Positions 7,509 to 16,846 are shown, counted from the stretch's first letter. The stretch is 64,000 nucleotides of DNA from an uncultured Lachnospiraceae bacterium (GCA_902775555.1 CACYMQ010000003.1:83851-147850); one strand, 5' to 3'. The notes: generated from the sequence alone by a model not told the origin. Made by a program: numbers and translations.

Positions 7509-9497
7509 TTACAGCTGTTCCTTAACTGCTGCGATCACCGCATCTGTGGTGATACCGAAATGCTCGAAGATCACACTGCCGGGAGCGGAGGCACCGAAGC
7601 CTGTCATGCCGATGCTCTTGCCGGTCAGTCCGACGTAGCGCTCCCAGCCGAAGGTGGTGAGTGCCTCTACGGATACACGGCGGGTAACGGAGGAGGGAAG
7701 CACCTTCTCCCTGTACTCTGCCGGCTGGTCGTTGAAGAGATCCATACAGGGCATGCTGACAACCCGAACATCCACGCCCTCGGTCAGAAGTGCCTTTCTT
7801 GCTTCCACTGCAAGCTGAACCTCGGAACCGGTTGCAATGATGATGGCGTCCGGTGTGTCCTTTGCACTGTCTTCCAGGATGTAGGCACCCTTCAGGGCTT
7901 CCTTGGAGGAGCCTTCCAGCTGGGGAAGATTCTGACGGGAAAGCACCAATGCGGTGGGTGTGGTCTTGCTGGTCGTTGCAAAATACCATGCAGCTGCAGT
8001 TTCCATGGCATCCGCAGGCCGGAAGGCATAGAAGTTGGGCATCGCACGGAACATGGCCAGTTGCTCGATGGGCTCATGGGTGGGCCCGTCTTCCCCGACA
8101 CCGATGCTGTCATGCGTAAGTACATAAGTGAGAGGAACCTGCATCAGAGCGGAAAGCCGCGCCATGGGTTTTACGTAGTCACTGAATACAAAGAAGGTGG
8201 AAACAAACGGGCGAAGACCGCCGTGAAGCCGGATGCCGTTTCCGATGGCAGCCATAGCCAGTTCTCTGACACCGAAGTGCAGGTTGCTTCCTTCCGGAGT
8301 CTCCTTTGAGAAGTCTCCCAGATCCTTCATGTAAGTCTTGGTGGAGGGGGCAAGATCCGCAGCACCTCCGAAGAAGTTGGGGATCCGTTCCTTCATATAG
8401 TTGATGAGCTGACCGGAGACATTACGGGTTGCTTCCGCTTTCTCCGTGATCCTCCAGAAGCCCTCATCCTCATAAAGCTTTTCAGCATAATCCTCATCAT
8501 GATAGGTATCCCAGAGTGCGGCCTTGTCGGGATTTGCGCTTCGCCATGCAGCGAACAGTGCGTTCCAGGCCTCCTCTTTCCTGGCATTTTCCTCTGCAAC
8601 GGCGGTATAGTGATCATAGATATCCTGAGGAACCATGAAGGGAGTGGAATCCTCCCAGCCCAGGTTCTCACGGAGCGCTGCCACATTTTCCACGCCGAGA
8701 GGCTCGCCGTGTGCGCTTGCCTTCCCTTCCTTTGCAGGGCAGCCGGCACCGATCTTCGTCTTGATCTCGATCATGGACGGACGGGTGGTATCCGCCTTGG
8801 CCTCCTGAATGGCTGCGAGAATGGCAGCGGTATCATTTCCGTCCTCTACACGAAGAGTCTGGAAACCAAAGGCTTCAAAACGCTTCTGTACGGATTCGCG
8901 GAAGGCGATATTGGTCCCGCCCTCGATGGAAATGTCATTGGAATCATAAAGTACGATCAGCTTGGACAGTCCCAGGGTTCCGGCCAGAGAGAAGGCTTCG
9001 TAGGAAATGCCTTCCATCATGCATCCGTCGCCGCCAAGTACATAGGTATAATGATCCACCACCGGATGCTCCGCGGTATTAAATACGGATGCGAGGTGCT
9101 TCTCCGCCATCGCCATACCGACAGCCATCGCCATGCCGGCACCCAGCGGGCCGGTGGTAGCTTCCACGCCGGTCGTATGACGGTATTCCGGATGACCGGG
9201 AGTCAGGGACCCCAGCTGACGGAAGTTCATGAGATCCTCCCTGGTAAGACCGTAGCCGAACAGGTGGAGCAGGGAATAAAGAAGCATGGATCCATGTCCG
9301 CCGGACAGGATGAAACGGTCACGGTTCTCCCATTTGGGATCCTTCGGATTGTGGTTCATGACCTTTGCCCACAGGGTATAGGCAGCGGGAGCTGCGCCCA
9401 GCGGAAGGCCCGGGTGTCCGGAATTTGCTTTCTGAATTGCGTCTGCTGACAGGATGCGAATGGCATCGACAGATCTTTGATCGATAGATTTAGACAT
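7509..9497 (-). CDS. tkt: transketolase
   Basis: This is the thiamine-diphosphate enzyme of the non-oxidative pentose phosphate pathway, moving two-carbon ketol units between sugar phosphates. The 662-aa protein has all conserved blocks: N-terminal [14 protein letters not shown], the H of [20 protein letters not shown], the TPP motif [13 protein letters not shown]...NDISIEG, and the pyrimidine-domain [19 protein letters not shown] with the catalytic Glu nearby. The start at 9497 (MSKSIDQRS) has an AAAGGA site. It lies downstream of the symporter gene on the same strand with a 73-base gap. Confidence 0.95.
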   Translation of the reverse strand: MSKSIDQRSVDAIRILSADAIQKANSGHPGLPLGAAPAAYTLWAKVMNHNPKDPKWENRDRFILSGGHGSMLLYSLLHLFGYGLTREDLMNFRQLGSLTPGHPEYRHTTGVEATTGPLGAGMAMAVGMAMAEKHLASVFNTAEHPVVDHYTYVLGGDGCMMEGISYEAFSLAGTLGLSKLIVLYDSNDISIEGGTNIAFRESVQKRFEAFGFQTLRVEDGNDTAAILAAIQEAKADTTRPSMIEIKTKIGAGCPAKEGKASAHGEPLGVENVAALRENLGWEDSTPFMVPQDIYDHYTAVAEENARKEEAWNALFAAWRSANPDKAALWDTYHDEDYAEKLYEDEGFWRITEKAEATRNVSGQLINYMKERIPNFFGGAADLAPSTKTYMKDLGDFSKETPEGSNLHFGVRELAMAAIGNGIRLHGGLRPFVSTFFVFSDYVKPMARLSALMQVPLTYVLTHDSIGVGEDGPTHEPIEQLAMFRAMPNFYAFRPADAMETAAAWYFATTSKTTPTALVLSRQNLPQLEGSSKEALKGAYILEDSAKDTPDAIIIATGSEVQLAVEARKALLTEGVDVRVVSMPCMDLFNDQPAEYREKVLPSSVTRRVSVEALTTFGWERYVGLTGKSIGMTGFGASAPGSVIFEHFGITTDAVIAAVKEQL

Positions 9498-9570
9498 GGC
9501 TGGATCCTTTCTGTATACGATTGAAATGTGGCCCGATCGGACGGGCATTCGACCCACAGTATACCATATT

Positions 9571-10974
9571 TCAAGGGAATAGAAAAGTAAAATGGGAACC
9601 GAAATGCTCGGTTCCCCTCCTTATGGAGGCCAGGGAAATGATCAGAGATACGCCCATTCCGATGAGAGACAGATTCGAGACAAGTCCGGAGGGAAGTCCC
9701 TGCTCCAGAAGCCAATCTCCCAGGAAGGTGGAGACCAGGCCGAAGAGACCGCCGGCGATCACCGCCGAGAACCAGATCCCTTTTCGAATGGTATATTTCC
9801 TGTGGCTGTGGATAGCGACCAGCAGCGGGAAGATCACACCGGGGGTGTAGATCGAGTAGGCCCCGGAAAGGATGTTGATGATATTTCCACTGCCTGTGAT
9901 GGCGATCGTTGCTGCGATCACACCGATCCCCAGGACCACGAGCCGGATGATCCGGACATCCTTTTTCCCCAGAATGTCCCGGCTGAAAATGGTAGCCGCA
10001 TTGATGAGGCAGGTATCCGTGGAGGACAGGATGGCAGACAGAAGCCCGAGACTCAGGATGACGCCGATCCATTTCGGAAGGATACCGGTGATGTATAACA
10101 GGGCCTTATGATCCCCCATTTGTTCCGGAGTCACATAGGTACGTGCCCACATACCGATCAGGGTGATCACCAGGGCGAAGACCGCAAGGACCAGACCGGA
10201 GACCCAGGCAGCGCGTTTCGCGGTCTTTTCATTTTTCGATATGAAGTTCCTGGACAGGATATCCGGCCCGAGGAAGTAGACTCCTCCTATGATAAAGCAC
10301 TGGTTGAGCAGATTCCAGCCGGTGTAGTTCTCATTCAGAAGTTCGAAGCCTGTGGATGCCTGTTCCGCGGGCTGATCCCGGAAGAAGTAAAGATAACCGA
10401 AGCAGAGCAGGATCCCTGCAAGGATCACTATCAGCTGCAGACGATCGGTCTTTACGACAGAAAGCTGACCGCCCAGTACGGTATACAGGATCACGATCGC
10501 GGAGATCAGGATCAGAAGGAGCTTGCTGCTGCTTCCTGTGGCAAAGGTCACCAGGCCATGCATAGCCACCAGCTGTCCCGCTACGACACCGATCCAGGAA
10601 ATGGAGATCATGACGGCCAGAAGGACGGATGCCTCCTTCCCTACCAGGATCTCAACCATGTGCGGGAGGGTGTCAGCGCCGATGCGCCGTACCCGTTCGG
10701 AGAGGAATATTGCCTGGAAGATCAGACCCAGGGCACCGAACATCAGCCACCAGATCCCGGGAAAACCGATCTGATAAACCGTATCCGTGATACCGATGGT
10801 GGTGGAAGCCCCGAGGACCGTGGCAAGCAGACTCATGCTGACGGTAAGTGTCTTCTGGGTCCGCCCGGCAACGGCAAAGCTTGTGAAGTCTTCGGTTTTA
10901 CGAAAATCAAGGATTCCCACCAGGATCATTCCCAGCAGATAGATGCCCATGGCGATCAAAAATGTGATATTCAT
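9571..10974 (-). CDS. sodium:solute symporter (SSS family)
   Basis: A polytopic membrane protein of 467 aa, consistent with about 12-13 membrane helices and the SSS fold. It opens [18 protein letters not shown] and [17 protein letters not shown], then [27 protein letters not shown], which matches the conserved helix 1-2 region. The sodium-site segment near [24 protein letters not shown] is the most characteristic part. The substrate cannot be named; pantothenate, proline and sugars are all possible. The ATG at 10974 has an AGCAGGAA site 5 bases upstream; a TTG at 10992 is also in frame. Whether it works with tkt is not known. Confidence 0.85.
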   Translation of the reverse strand: MNITFLIAMGIYLLGMILVGILDFRKTEDFTSFAVAGRTQKTLTVSMSLLATVLGASTTIGITDTVYQIGFPGIWWLMFGALGLIFQAIFLSERVRRIGADTLPHMVEILVGKEASVLLAVMISISWIGVVAGQLVAMHGLVTFATGSSSKLLLILISAIVILYTVLGGQLSVVKTDRLQLIVILAGILLCFGYLYFFRDQPAEQASTGFELLNENYTGWNLLNQCFIIGGVYFLGPDILSRNFISKNEKTAKRAAWVSGLVLAVFALVITLIGMWARTYVTPEQMGDHKALLYITGILPKWIGVILSLGLLSAILSSTDTCLINAATIFSRDILGKKDVRIIRLVVLGIGVIAATIAITGSGNIINILSGAYSIYTPGVIFPLLVAIHSHRKYTIRKGIWFSAVIAGGLFGLVSTFLGDWLLEQGLPSGLVSNLSLIGMGVSLIISLASIRRGTEHFGSHFTFLFP

Positions 10975-11331
10975 CAAAGTTCCTGCTTTCAAAAGGGTTT
11001 CATGCCTGCAGCAAGGATACAGAAGGGCTCATTTGCAGGCCACGGCAAATCGTAACACAAACTTCATTGTTCGTCAACCGAAAGATGAAAATGAGGTGAC
11101 ATACCCGGCCTGCATATGATTTTGTCAGTCATTTTCGTCCGCGCTTTCCCCGTCTTCCCCGGTCTGTGTTTTTCTTCTGTCATTTCACGTCATCCGTGTG
11201 GTAGAATGATTTTGGTTGATGGATATCCGGGCGCATCGGGAAATGAGCCGGCGGGGCTGTAAGGGAACAGACGTCGGGAAGATTAGCCGGTGTGAGCGGG
11301 CTGAGTATAGAAGAGAAACGGAGGTTTTGGT
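10975..11331. other. 357-base divergent intergenic region
   Basis: This separates the minus-strand symporter from the plus-strand carboxypeptidase, so it should hold two divergent promoters. TAGAAT near 11202 could be a -10 for the plus strand. The G-rich 120 bases before 11331 can fold (several agccgg/ccggc pairs), but I see no known riboswitch motif and no credible ORF. Confidence 0.5.
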
Positions 11332-12375
11332 ATGAGATATCCTGCATTTTTAAAAGAAGGCGGCAGCCTGGGGTTTGTGGCGCCGTCCTTCGGATGTGCC
11401 ATAGAACCATATCACAGTGCGTTCCTGAACGCATTGGAGAAATTCCGGAAGAAGGGCTATGGGACAGTACTTGGTCCGAACTGTTTTGCTTCGGACGGGG
11501 TAGGGATCAGCAACAAGCCGGAGCTCTGCGGAAAGGAGCTTAGTGAGATGTATGTCTCGGACGAGACGGATGTTCTTCTTTCCTGCGGAGGCGGAGAGCT
11601 GATGTGTGAAGTGGTTCCCCATATCGACTGGGAGGGGATCCGGAAGGCCCGGCCCAAGTGGTATATGGGGTATTCCGATAATACGAATTTTACATTTCTT
11701 TCCGCAGTCCTTGCCGATACTGCCGCAGTGTACGGACCCTGCGCGCCCAGCTTCGGTATGGAGCCGGAGGATGAGGCGTTGGAGAATGCATTTCAACTGC
11801 TTCACGGCAGGACGACGGTACATAATTACTCCAAATGGGAGAAGGAAAGCCTGAAGGATGAGGAGCATCCGTTCCAGCCCTACAATCTGACGGAACCTTA
11901 CGATCAGAAAATCTATGTTCCCGGGGAGGAAGGTTTGAAGGAAGGGGAGAGTGCTGCATTTGAGGGACGGCTGATCGGCGGATGCGTGGACATCCTCACG
12001 GTCCTGCTGGGGACCCGCTTCGATCAGACGAAGGACTTCCTGGAGCGTTATAAGGAAGATGGCTTCGTATGGTTCCTGGAATGCTGCGATCTGAATCCGC
12101 TTTCCCTGCGGAGGGCCTTCTTCCAGATGAAGCAGGCGGGATGGTTCCGCTATGTGAAGGGCTTTCTGATCGGAAGACCGCTGCATTTCGGAGAGGAATG
12201 CATGGGAGTCGACATGTATAATGCGGTAACTTCCATGATCGGGGACCTGGGAGTACCTATCATTATGGATACGGATATCGGACATTTGCCGCCGATGATG
12301 CCGCTGATCTGCGGTGCGTACGGGAAGGTGAAGGCTGAAGGAAACAGCCTGGAGATCCAGCAGGAGCTGAAGTAG
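11332..12375 (+). CDS. LD-carboxypeptidase / MccF-like S66 peptidase
   Basis: S66 serine peptidases cleave L,D bonds in peptidoglycan tetrapeptides (LdcA) or inactivate microcin C-type compounds (MccF). The 347-aa protein shows the family core: N-terminal LGFVAPS, SCGGGELMCEVVPHIDW, the nucleophile in MGYSDNTNF (Ser115), the catalytic Glu in FVWFLECCD and the catalytic His in DTDIGHLPPMMPL. The length and the ECCDL segment look more like the MccF branch, but the substrate cannot be assigned from sequence. The ribosome site is ACGGAGG. It stands alone, followed by a repeat tract and the convergent radical SAM gene. Confidence 0.85.
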   Translation: MRYPAFLKEGGSLGFVAPSFGCAIEPYHSAFLNALEKFRKKGYGTVLGPNCFASDGVGISNKPELCGKELSEMYVSDETDVLLSCGGGELMCEVVPHIDWEGIRKARPKWYMGYSDNTNFTFLSAVLADTAAVYGPCAPSFGMEPEDEALENAFQLLHGRTTVHNYSKWEKESLKDEEHPFQPYNLTEPYDQKIYVPGEEGLKEGESAAFEGRLIGGCVDILTVLLGTRFDQTKDFLERYKEDGFVWFLECCDLNPLSLRRAFFQMKQAGWFRYVKGFLIGRPLHFGEECMGVDMYNAVTSMIGDLGVPIIMDTDIGHLPPMMPLICGAYGKVKAEGNSLEIQQELK

Positions 12376-12383
12376 CACGGGGA

Positions 12384-12450
12384 AAGATCCTTCGCTGCGC
12401 TCAGGATGACAGGGGCGCGCAGGATGACAGGGGCGCGCAGGATGACACGT
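12384..12450. repeat. short palindromic repeat copy with an 18-nt tandem extension
   Basis: It begins with gatccttcgctgcgctcagg, a member of the window-wide repeat family. The end of the unit (caggatgacaggggcgcg) is then repeated in tandem. It lies between the convergent ends of the carboxypeptidase and the radical SAM gene. Confidence 0.85.
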
Positions 12451-12454
12451 ATGG

Positions 12455-13525
12455 TCAGAAGAGGATATCCCGGAAGCAGATCCGGGGCTCGTCTTTCTCG
12501 AAATTCCAGCTGTGATAGGAGCCTCCCCTGCAGAAGCGGGCGGAGGGACAGCCGTTGCAGCGTTCGTTCCGTTCCGAAAGAGGCGTACGGAAGAACGAAA
12601 AGCCGTTTTGCCAGATGTCGGTAAAGGACTGACGAAGCACATTTCCCTGAATGGAGGTGGCATTTCTGGGGATGTCCAGGCAGGCGCCCACATCACCGTT
12701 CTCCATGATGGATGCCACATAGATCCCGGCGTTGCACAGGAAATACCAGTCCCGTACCTCTGCCTCATATTCCGGCCCGAGGTAGTGGCAGCAGCCATAC
12801 TCTACGGGAAGCTTCTGGTCCCGCTTCTCGCGGATGAAGTCAAGAAGCGCCCGGTGATCCTCAGGGGTCAGGAGCATATGCGGGAAGGAAAGCGCACGGC
12901 CGATGGGTTCGATCCCCGTAAGCCGCCATTCATTAAAATCAATCGTATTGAAAATGTCAAACAAAGCCGGGAGTTCCCGGATATTCTCATGGTTTACCAC
13001 CGTCGTCACCATAAGCGCCGCGTCACTGCAGTGGGTGATCAGGTGTGACAGTCCGGTCATGGCCTGTTCATAACCGCCGGGATAGTTCCGGTAACGGTCA
13101 TGTGTCTCCGGAAGCCCGTCGATACTGATGGAGATCCCGGTCATCCCGGTATCGTGGAGTTGTTTCGCCACCTCTTCGGTGATCAGGGTTCCGTTGCTGG
13201 TCATACCCCAGTGGAAACCAAGACGGTGGATATATTCCGTCAATGCAAAGAAATCCGGATAGAGCAGGGGTTCTCCGCCGGTCAGCGCGATCCGCACACC
13301 GGTACCGAAATGTTCCCGTACCTCATCCAGGATTTCTTTGTATTTCTCCAGAGGCAGTCCGTCAGGCCGGTCGGAGGAGCAGCTGCTTCCGCAGTGGAAG
13401 CAGGCCTCGTTGCATCGAAGTGTCAGCTCAAAGAAGAGCTGGCGCAGTTTGGGTTCCCGACACAGCTTCGCCTGATGGTCCGCCAGAATATTCAGATTTT
13501 GTTCTTTGATCTCCGATTTTGTCAT
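12455..13525 (-). CDS. radical SAM protein with SPASM-like C-terminus
   Basis: The 356-aa protein has the radical SAM cluster CNEACFHC (Cys38, 42, 45), the GGEPLL motif, and SMTSNG/SISIDG segments of the partial TIM barrel. The C-terminal third holds extra cysteines (CNAGIYVASIMENGDVGAC, CNGCPSARFC and a last PRIC), which is the pattern of a SPASM domain with auxiliary Fe-S clusters. SPASM proteins commonly modify ribosomal peptides. The gene immediately upstream encodes a small lipoprotein with repeated YGPP motifs, a plausible substrate, 66 bases away. The start is an ATG with GGAG 7 bases upstream. The reaction is unknown. Confidence 0.88.
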   Translation of the reverse strand: MTKSEIKEQNLNILADHQAKLCREPKLRQLFFELTLRCNEACFHCGSSCSSDRPDGLPLEKYKEILDEVREHFGTGVRIALTGGEPLLYPDFFALTEYIHRLGFHWGMTSNGTLITEEVAKQLHDTGMTGISISIDGLPETHDRYRNYPGGYEQAMTGLSHLITHCSDAALMVTTVVNHENIRELPALFDIFNTIDFNEWRLTGIEPIGRALSFPHMLLTPEDHRALLDFIREKRDQKLPVEYGCCHYLGPEYEAEVRDWYFLCNAGIYVASIMENGDVGACLDIPRNATSIQGNVLRQSFTDIWQNGFSFFRTPLSERNERCNGCPSARFCRGGSYHSWNFEKDEPRICFRDILF

Positions 13526-13541
13526 AGCGGTCTCCGTCTTG

Positions 13542-13559
13542 CTGCCGGTGAAACGGCAG
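13542..13559 (-). promoter_or_regulatory. hairpin between YGPP lipoprotein and radical SAM gene
   Basis: CTGCCG and CGGCAG (6 bp, loop GTGAAA) lie in the 66-base gap. Such a stem could stabilise the lipoprotein message or reduce read-through into the enzyme gene. No T-run follows, so it is not a full terminator. Confidence 0.4.
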
Positions 13560-13591
13560 GCATTCAGTCCGGTTCTTCGAGAGATGTCATA

Positions 13592-13888
13592 CTAGAAGCT
13601 GTCCGGGGGACCGTATACATCCACCGGTTCATTTTGATCTACCGTAAGCGGTTCGGTTACTGCTTCGGTATTCTTCTCGGTTCCCTTCGACTTCTTCTCC
13701 GTGGTGCCGGAGTCCTTCTCAAGATCCGGAGGCGGTCCGTAAACGGCTCTGTTCTCGTTCTCTTCTGTTTTGAGATCCGGGGGAGGTCCGTATACAGTTT
13801 CATTCTTATTATTACTGCACCCGACCACTGCAAACAGCGTGGTGGCAGCAAGCCCGATGAGCGCGGCCTTCTTCGGTCTGATCTTCAT
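13592..13888 (-). CDS. 98-aa lipoprotein with three YGPP motifs, candidate radical-SAM substrate
   Basis: I do not recognise the family. Residues 1-23 form a lipoprotein signal (MKIRPKKAALIGLAATTLFAVVG) with Cys24 as lipobox cysteine. The mature part is hydrophilic and contains TVYGPPPDL (residues 31-39), AVYGPPPDL (48-56) and a last DVYGPPDSF at the C-terminus (90-98), separated by Glu/Lys/Thr-rich spacers. AAGGAGGG lies upstream of the ATG at 13888. The radical SAM/SPASM gene follows directly, so the repeated Tyr-Gly-Pro-Pro units may be modification sites. This link is inference from gene order and motif repetition. It is separate from the divergent aldo/keto reductase. Confidence 0.75.
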   Translation of the reverse strand: MKIRPKKAALIGLAATTLFAVVGCSNNKNETVYGPPPDLKTEENENRAVYGPPPDLEKDSGTTEKKSKGTEKNTEAVTEPLTVDQNEPVDVYGPPDSF

Positions 13889-13916
13889 GGACAATTCCCT
13901 CCTTCCCTTTTTTCTC

Positions 13917-13945
13917 ATTATATTTTCCATGTGGGAAAAAAGCAA
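13917..13945 (-). promoter_or_regulatory. promoter for the YGPP lipoprotein gene
   Basis: On the minus strand TTGCTT (13945-13940) and TATAAT (13922-13917) are separated by 17 bases, about 30 bases before the start codon. Confidence 0.55.
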
Positions 13946-14040
13946 GAAGCTTTGCTTCCGGTTACGGAGGAAGGAATCCGGCACCGGAAGGATCCCACGA
14001 TAGATGATTTCCGAAATAATGGCGAAAATAATGGATATGA

Positions 14041-14069
14041 TATAGCAGAAGCGGATTGCTTCTGCTATA
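14041..14069. promoter_or_regulatory. perfect 12-bp inverted repeat in the divergent region
   Basis: TATAGCAGAAGC and GCTTCTGCTATA flank a GGATT loop. The right arm includes TATAAT. It could be an operator between the divergent lipoprotein and aldo/keto reductase genes, or a transcript hairpin. Confidence 0.4.
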
Positions 14070-14139
14070 ATTGTCATTGGTGGTTTAACCGATAGGAAAA
14101 TGCTGCACGCATCCACGAGAAAGAGAAGGGGAGGTGCAT

Positions 14140-15255
14140 ATGGCAAAGAAACTGGGGTTCGGACTGATGCGGCTTCCGGAGAAGGGAAGCGAGATCGATG
14201 TGAAACAGGTAGAGCAGATGGTCGATCTCTTTATGGACAGGGGATTTACCTACTTTGACACGGCCTGGATGTACTGTAATTTCCGCAGTGAGGAGGTTAC
14301 GAAGCAGGCGCTGGTGTCACGGCATGACCGCGACAGCTTCACATTGGCGACAAAGCTTCACTCCGAATTCATACAGACCGAAGCGGACCGTGATAAGGTA
14401 TTTAACGAACAGAGAAGAAAGACGGGAGTGGATTTCTTTGATTATTACCTGATCCACGATGTAAACAGTCATTCCATAGAGACCTATGACCGTCTGGATG
14501 TATGGAAATGGCTGGAGGACAAGAAGAAGGCAGGTCTGGCAAGGGAGATCGGATTCTCCTTCCATGACGGGCCGGAGCTTCTGGACAGGGTTCTGACGGA
14601 ACATCCCGAGATGGAGTTCGTACAGCTTCAGATCAATTATCTGGATTGGGATTCCTTAGGGATCCGGGCAAGAGAATGTTATGAAGTGGCAACGAAACAC
14701 GGGAAGCCGGTTACTGTCATGGAACCTGTGAAGGGCGGAACTCTGGCAGCGGTGCCGAAGGAGGTAGAGCGGCTCTTCAGGGAATATGCTCCGGATGCAT
14801 CGATCCCGTCCTGGGCGATCCGTTTTGCCGCGAGTCAGCCAAATGTAAGATTTGTACTGTCCGGCATGAGCACCCTGGAACAGGTGGAAGACAATACCTC
14901 CTATATGCAGGAAATGGTTCCTATAAATGAGGAGGAGTTGAAACGGATCAAAAAAGCGGTCGATATCCTCTCGGAAGGAATTGCGATCCCGTGTACCGGA
15001 TGCAGTTACTGTGTAGACGGATGCCCCATGCAGATTCCGATCCCGAAGTATTTTGCTCTGCTGAATGCAGAACTCCAGGAGGTGGACGGCAAGGGATGGA
15101 CACCGCAGAGTGAGTATTATGACAATCTGACAAAGGAGAACGGAAAGGCCAGCGACTGTATACAGTGCGGGCAATGCGAAGGGATCTGTCCCCAGCATCT
15201 GCCTGTCATAAAACATTTGCAGGAAGTGGCAGAGCAGTTTGAGAATATAGTTTAG
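14140..15255 (+). CDS. aldo/keto reductase with C-terminal [4Fe-4S] domain
   Basis: Residues 1-270 are an aldo/keto reductase barrel: FGLMRLP, the catalytic Asp/Tyr region YFDTAWMY, Lys in TLATKLH and His in YYLIHDV. The C-terminal 90 residues carry two cysteine sets (CTGCSYCVDGCP and CIQCGQCEGICP) for two [4Fe-4S] clusters. This architecture is common in anaerobic Firmicutes, with unknown physiological substrate. The ATG at 14140 has GGGGAGG 5 bases upstream. Two small membrane-protein genes follow within 16 and 24 bases, so the three may form one transcript. A second paralogue lies at 50904. Confidence 0.9.
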   Translation: MAKKLGFGLMRLPEKGSEIDVKQVEQMVDLFMDRGFTYFDTAWMYCNFRSEEVTKQALVSRHDRDSFTLATKLHSEFIQTEADRDKVFNEQRRKTGVDFFDYYLIHDVNSHSIETYDRLDVWKWLEDKKKAGLAREIGFSFHDGPELLDRVLTEHPEMEFVQLQINYLDWDSLGIRARECYEVATKHGKPVTVMEPVKGGTLAAVPKEVERLFREYAPDASIPSWAIRFAASQPNVRFVLSGMSTLEQVEDNTSYMQEMVPINEEELKRIKKAVDILSEGIAIPCTGCSYCVDGCPMQIPIPKYFALLNAELQEVDGKGWTPQSEYYDNLTKENGKASDCIQCGQCEGICPQHLPVIKHLQEVAEQFENIV

Positions 15256-15270
15256 TAAGGAGGGTACACA

Positions 15271-15693
15271 ATGGCTTGTTTTTTAGTACCGGCAGCAGAG
15301 GCTGTGGTTACGACAGTGGTTACAAAGGTCCTTCGAAAGAAGGAAAGCCAGAAGAATGCGGAAACGGTTACGGTTCAGTTGGATGATAATACCATTGAGA
15401 CAGGGGAGAAGATTCCGTTTTCCGAAAAAATGAAATGGCTGAATAAGCTCCTTTGGGGCGGATCCGGTCTGCTTGCATTCGAGCATGTATGGCATGGAGA
15501 GGTTGTTCCATGGTTCCCGTTCCTTACGGCAGCCGAGAATCCGGACAGTCTGCAGGAAATGCTGAATGAAATGTCAACGGTGGGCGTATCCATGGCAGTC
15601 CTTGTGACTGCCGTTTGGGGAGGAATGGTTGCTGTATCTTCGCTTATGGAGAAACGTGCGCTGATCGATGGTCCGGTGCCGGAGAAGGAATAG
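15271..15693 (+). CDS. small membrane protein of unknown function, 140 aa
   Basis: I do not recognise the family. The N-terminus MACFLVPAAEAVVTTVVTKVL is hydrophobic, followed by a charged linker and two further hydrophobic segments (about residues 60-82 and 105-125), with the sequence WLNKLLWGGSGLLAFEHVWHGEVVPW between. AAGGAGG lies 8 bases before the ATG. The next gene encodes a protein with a similar plan (a WLFWGAS...WLVDAIFE segment and an LKDMLND/LQEMLNE motif), so the two are probably a diverged pair acting together in the membrane. Confidence 0.7.
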   Translation: MACFLVPAAEAVVTTVVTKVLRKKESQKNAETVTVQLDDNTIETGEKIPFSEKMKWLNKLLWGGSGLLAFEHVWHGEVVPWFPFLTAAENPDSLQEMLNEMSTVGVSMAVLVTAVWGGMVAVSSLMEKRALIDGPVPEKE

Positions 15694-15716
15694 GAATACG
15701 AATAGGGGGAAGAGAC

Positions 15717-16034
15717 ATGACGTTGCTTTTGACGGTTTTTGCCGCGGTGATCAGTACGGTTGTATGGTACCGGCGGGATCCCGGGGATGATATGAAGGTT
15801 GGTGTACTCTGCTGGCTCTTCTGGGGGGCGTCCATCATGTGGCTGGTGGATGCGATCTTTGAATATAAGGAGTTGGGAGCGGAGTATTTCTCACCATCTT
15901 TGAAGGACATGCTGAATGACAGTTTTCTCGGACTCTCGGTGATCGCACTTGCGCTGGTCATCTGGCTGGTAGTTTTATTGATCAGGGATCCCAGGGGACG
16001 TGTACGCAGAATGCTGTTTAAAAAGGCGCAGTAA
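15717..16034 (+). CDS. small membrane protein of unknown function, 105 aa
   Basis: It has three predicted hydrophobic segments: LLLTVFAAVISTVVW, VGVLCWLFWGASIMWLVDAIF and LGLSVIALALVIWLVVLLI. The last ends in a basic tail (RDPRGRVRRMLFKKAQ), so the C-terminus is likely cytoplasmic. The middle portion FEYKELGAEYFSPSLKDMLND parallels the upstream protein. The ATG at 15717 follows GGGGGAAGAG. A hairpin lies right after the stop, before larB. Confidence 0.68.
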   Translation: MTLLLTVFAAVISTVVWYRRDPGDDMKVGVLCWLFWGASIMWLVDAIFEYKELGAEYFSPSLKDMLNDSFLGLSVIALALVIWLVVLLIRDPRGRVRRMLFKKAQ

Positions 16035-16038
16035 TGAA

Positions 16039-16068
16039 ATGGCGGCCCTCATTTACGAGGACCGCCAT
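16039..16068 (+). terminator. hairpin before larB
   Basis: ATGGCGG-CCTC pairs with GAGG-CCGCCAT around ATTTAC, with one mismatch. Only TATT follows, so it may be a weak terminator or attenuator between the membrane-protein pair and the lar genes. Confidence 0.45.
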
Positions 16069-16087
16069 TATTGAGAAGGATATGGCG

Positions 16088-16846
16088 ATGAATCGAGATA
16101 CAAGAACCATACTTGAGGAGGTGCGTGCCGGGACACTGTCCGTCGAGGATGCATGTCTGGAATTTAAGCAGAAACCCTTTGCCGATATCGGATATGCGAA
16201 GGTGGATCTGCACCGCAGGGTCCGGCAGGGGGTGCCGGAGATCATCTACGGAGCGGGGAAGACACCGGAGCAGATCATCGGGATCCTGCAGGCCATGAAG
16301 GAAGGCGGAGAGGACCGGGTTCTTATAACCCGTCTGTCCGAGGAATCCGCGAAGAAGGTGTCGGAGACGATGCCCATTTCCTACTATAGGGAGGCCCGCG
16401 TGGGGATCCTGGGGGGAATGCCACAGCCGGAGACGGAAGGAACCATCCTGATCGCCACGGGCGGGACCGGGGATATCCCGGTCGCGGAGGAAGCGGCCCT
16501 TACGGCGGAATATCTGGGAAACCGTGTGAAACGTCTCTATGATGTGGGGGTAGCGGGATTGCACCGGCTGCTCAGTCACAGTGAGGATGTTCTTCAGGCT
16601 TCGGTGATCATAGCGATCGCGGGGATGGAGGGAGCACTGGCCAGCGTCATCGGCGGACTGGCAGACTGCCCCGTCATTGCGGTTCCCACCAGCGTGGGCT
16701 ATGGGGCCTCGTTTGATGGACTTTCTGCCCTGCTGTCCATGCTGAATTCCTGTTCCAACTGCGTAACGGTGGTAAATATCGATAACGGGTTCGGTGCCGC
16801 ATTTACGGCGAGCCGCATCAATCATATGGGGAGGAAAGATCAATGA
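16088..16846 (+). CDS. larB: nickel-pincer cofactor biosynthesis protein LarB
   Basis: LarB carboxylates and hydrolyses nicotinic acid adenine dinucleotide to pyridinium-3,5-biscarboxylic acid mononucleotide, the first step to the Ni-pincer cofactor of lactate racemase. The 252-aa protein has the PurE-like C-terminal half (TGGTGDIPVAEEAALTAEYLG, GVAGLHRLL, AGMEGALASVIGGL, VPTSVGYGASFDGLSALLSML), which fits the family. The ATG at 16088 has GAGAAGGA 7 bases upstream. It overlaps larC by 4 bases (ATGA), indicating translational coupling. Confidence 0.92.
   Translation: MNRDTRTILEEVRAGTLSVEDACLEFKQKPFADIGYAKVDLHRRVRQGVPEIIYGAGKTPEQIIGILQAMKEGGEDRVLITRLSEESAKKVSETMPISYYREARVGILGGMPQPETEGTILIATGGTGDIPVAEEAALTAEYLGNRVKRLYDVGVAGLHRLLSHSEDVLQASVIIAIAGMEGALASVIGGLADCPVIAVPTSVGYGASFDGLSALLSMLNSCSNCVTVVNIDNGFGAAFTASRINHMGRKDQ

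Noticed and set aside
7506-8309. Plus-strand 267-aa frame opposite transketolase
   Set aside because: It is the antisense shadow of a fully conserved tkt gene.
10108-11055. Plus-strand 315-aa frame opposite the symporter
   Set aside because: Composition (His/Asp/Gln-rich) is that of an antisense frame and the minus-strand symporter is clear.
11213-11331. Riboswitch upstream of the carboxypeptidase gene
   Set aside because: The G-rich leader folds, but lacks the conserved cores of the cobalamin, FMN, TPP or glycine classes.
11350-12798. Minus-strand 482-aa frame opposite the carboxypeptidase
   Set aside because: It crosses two real genes and a repeat tract; no family motifs are seen.
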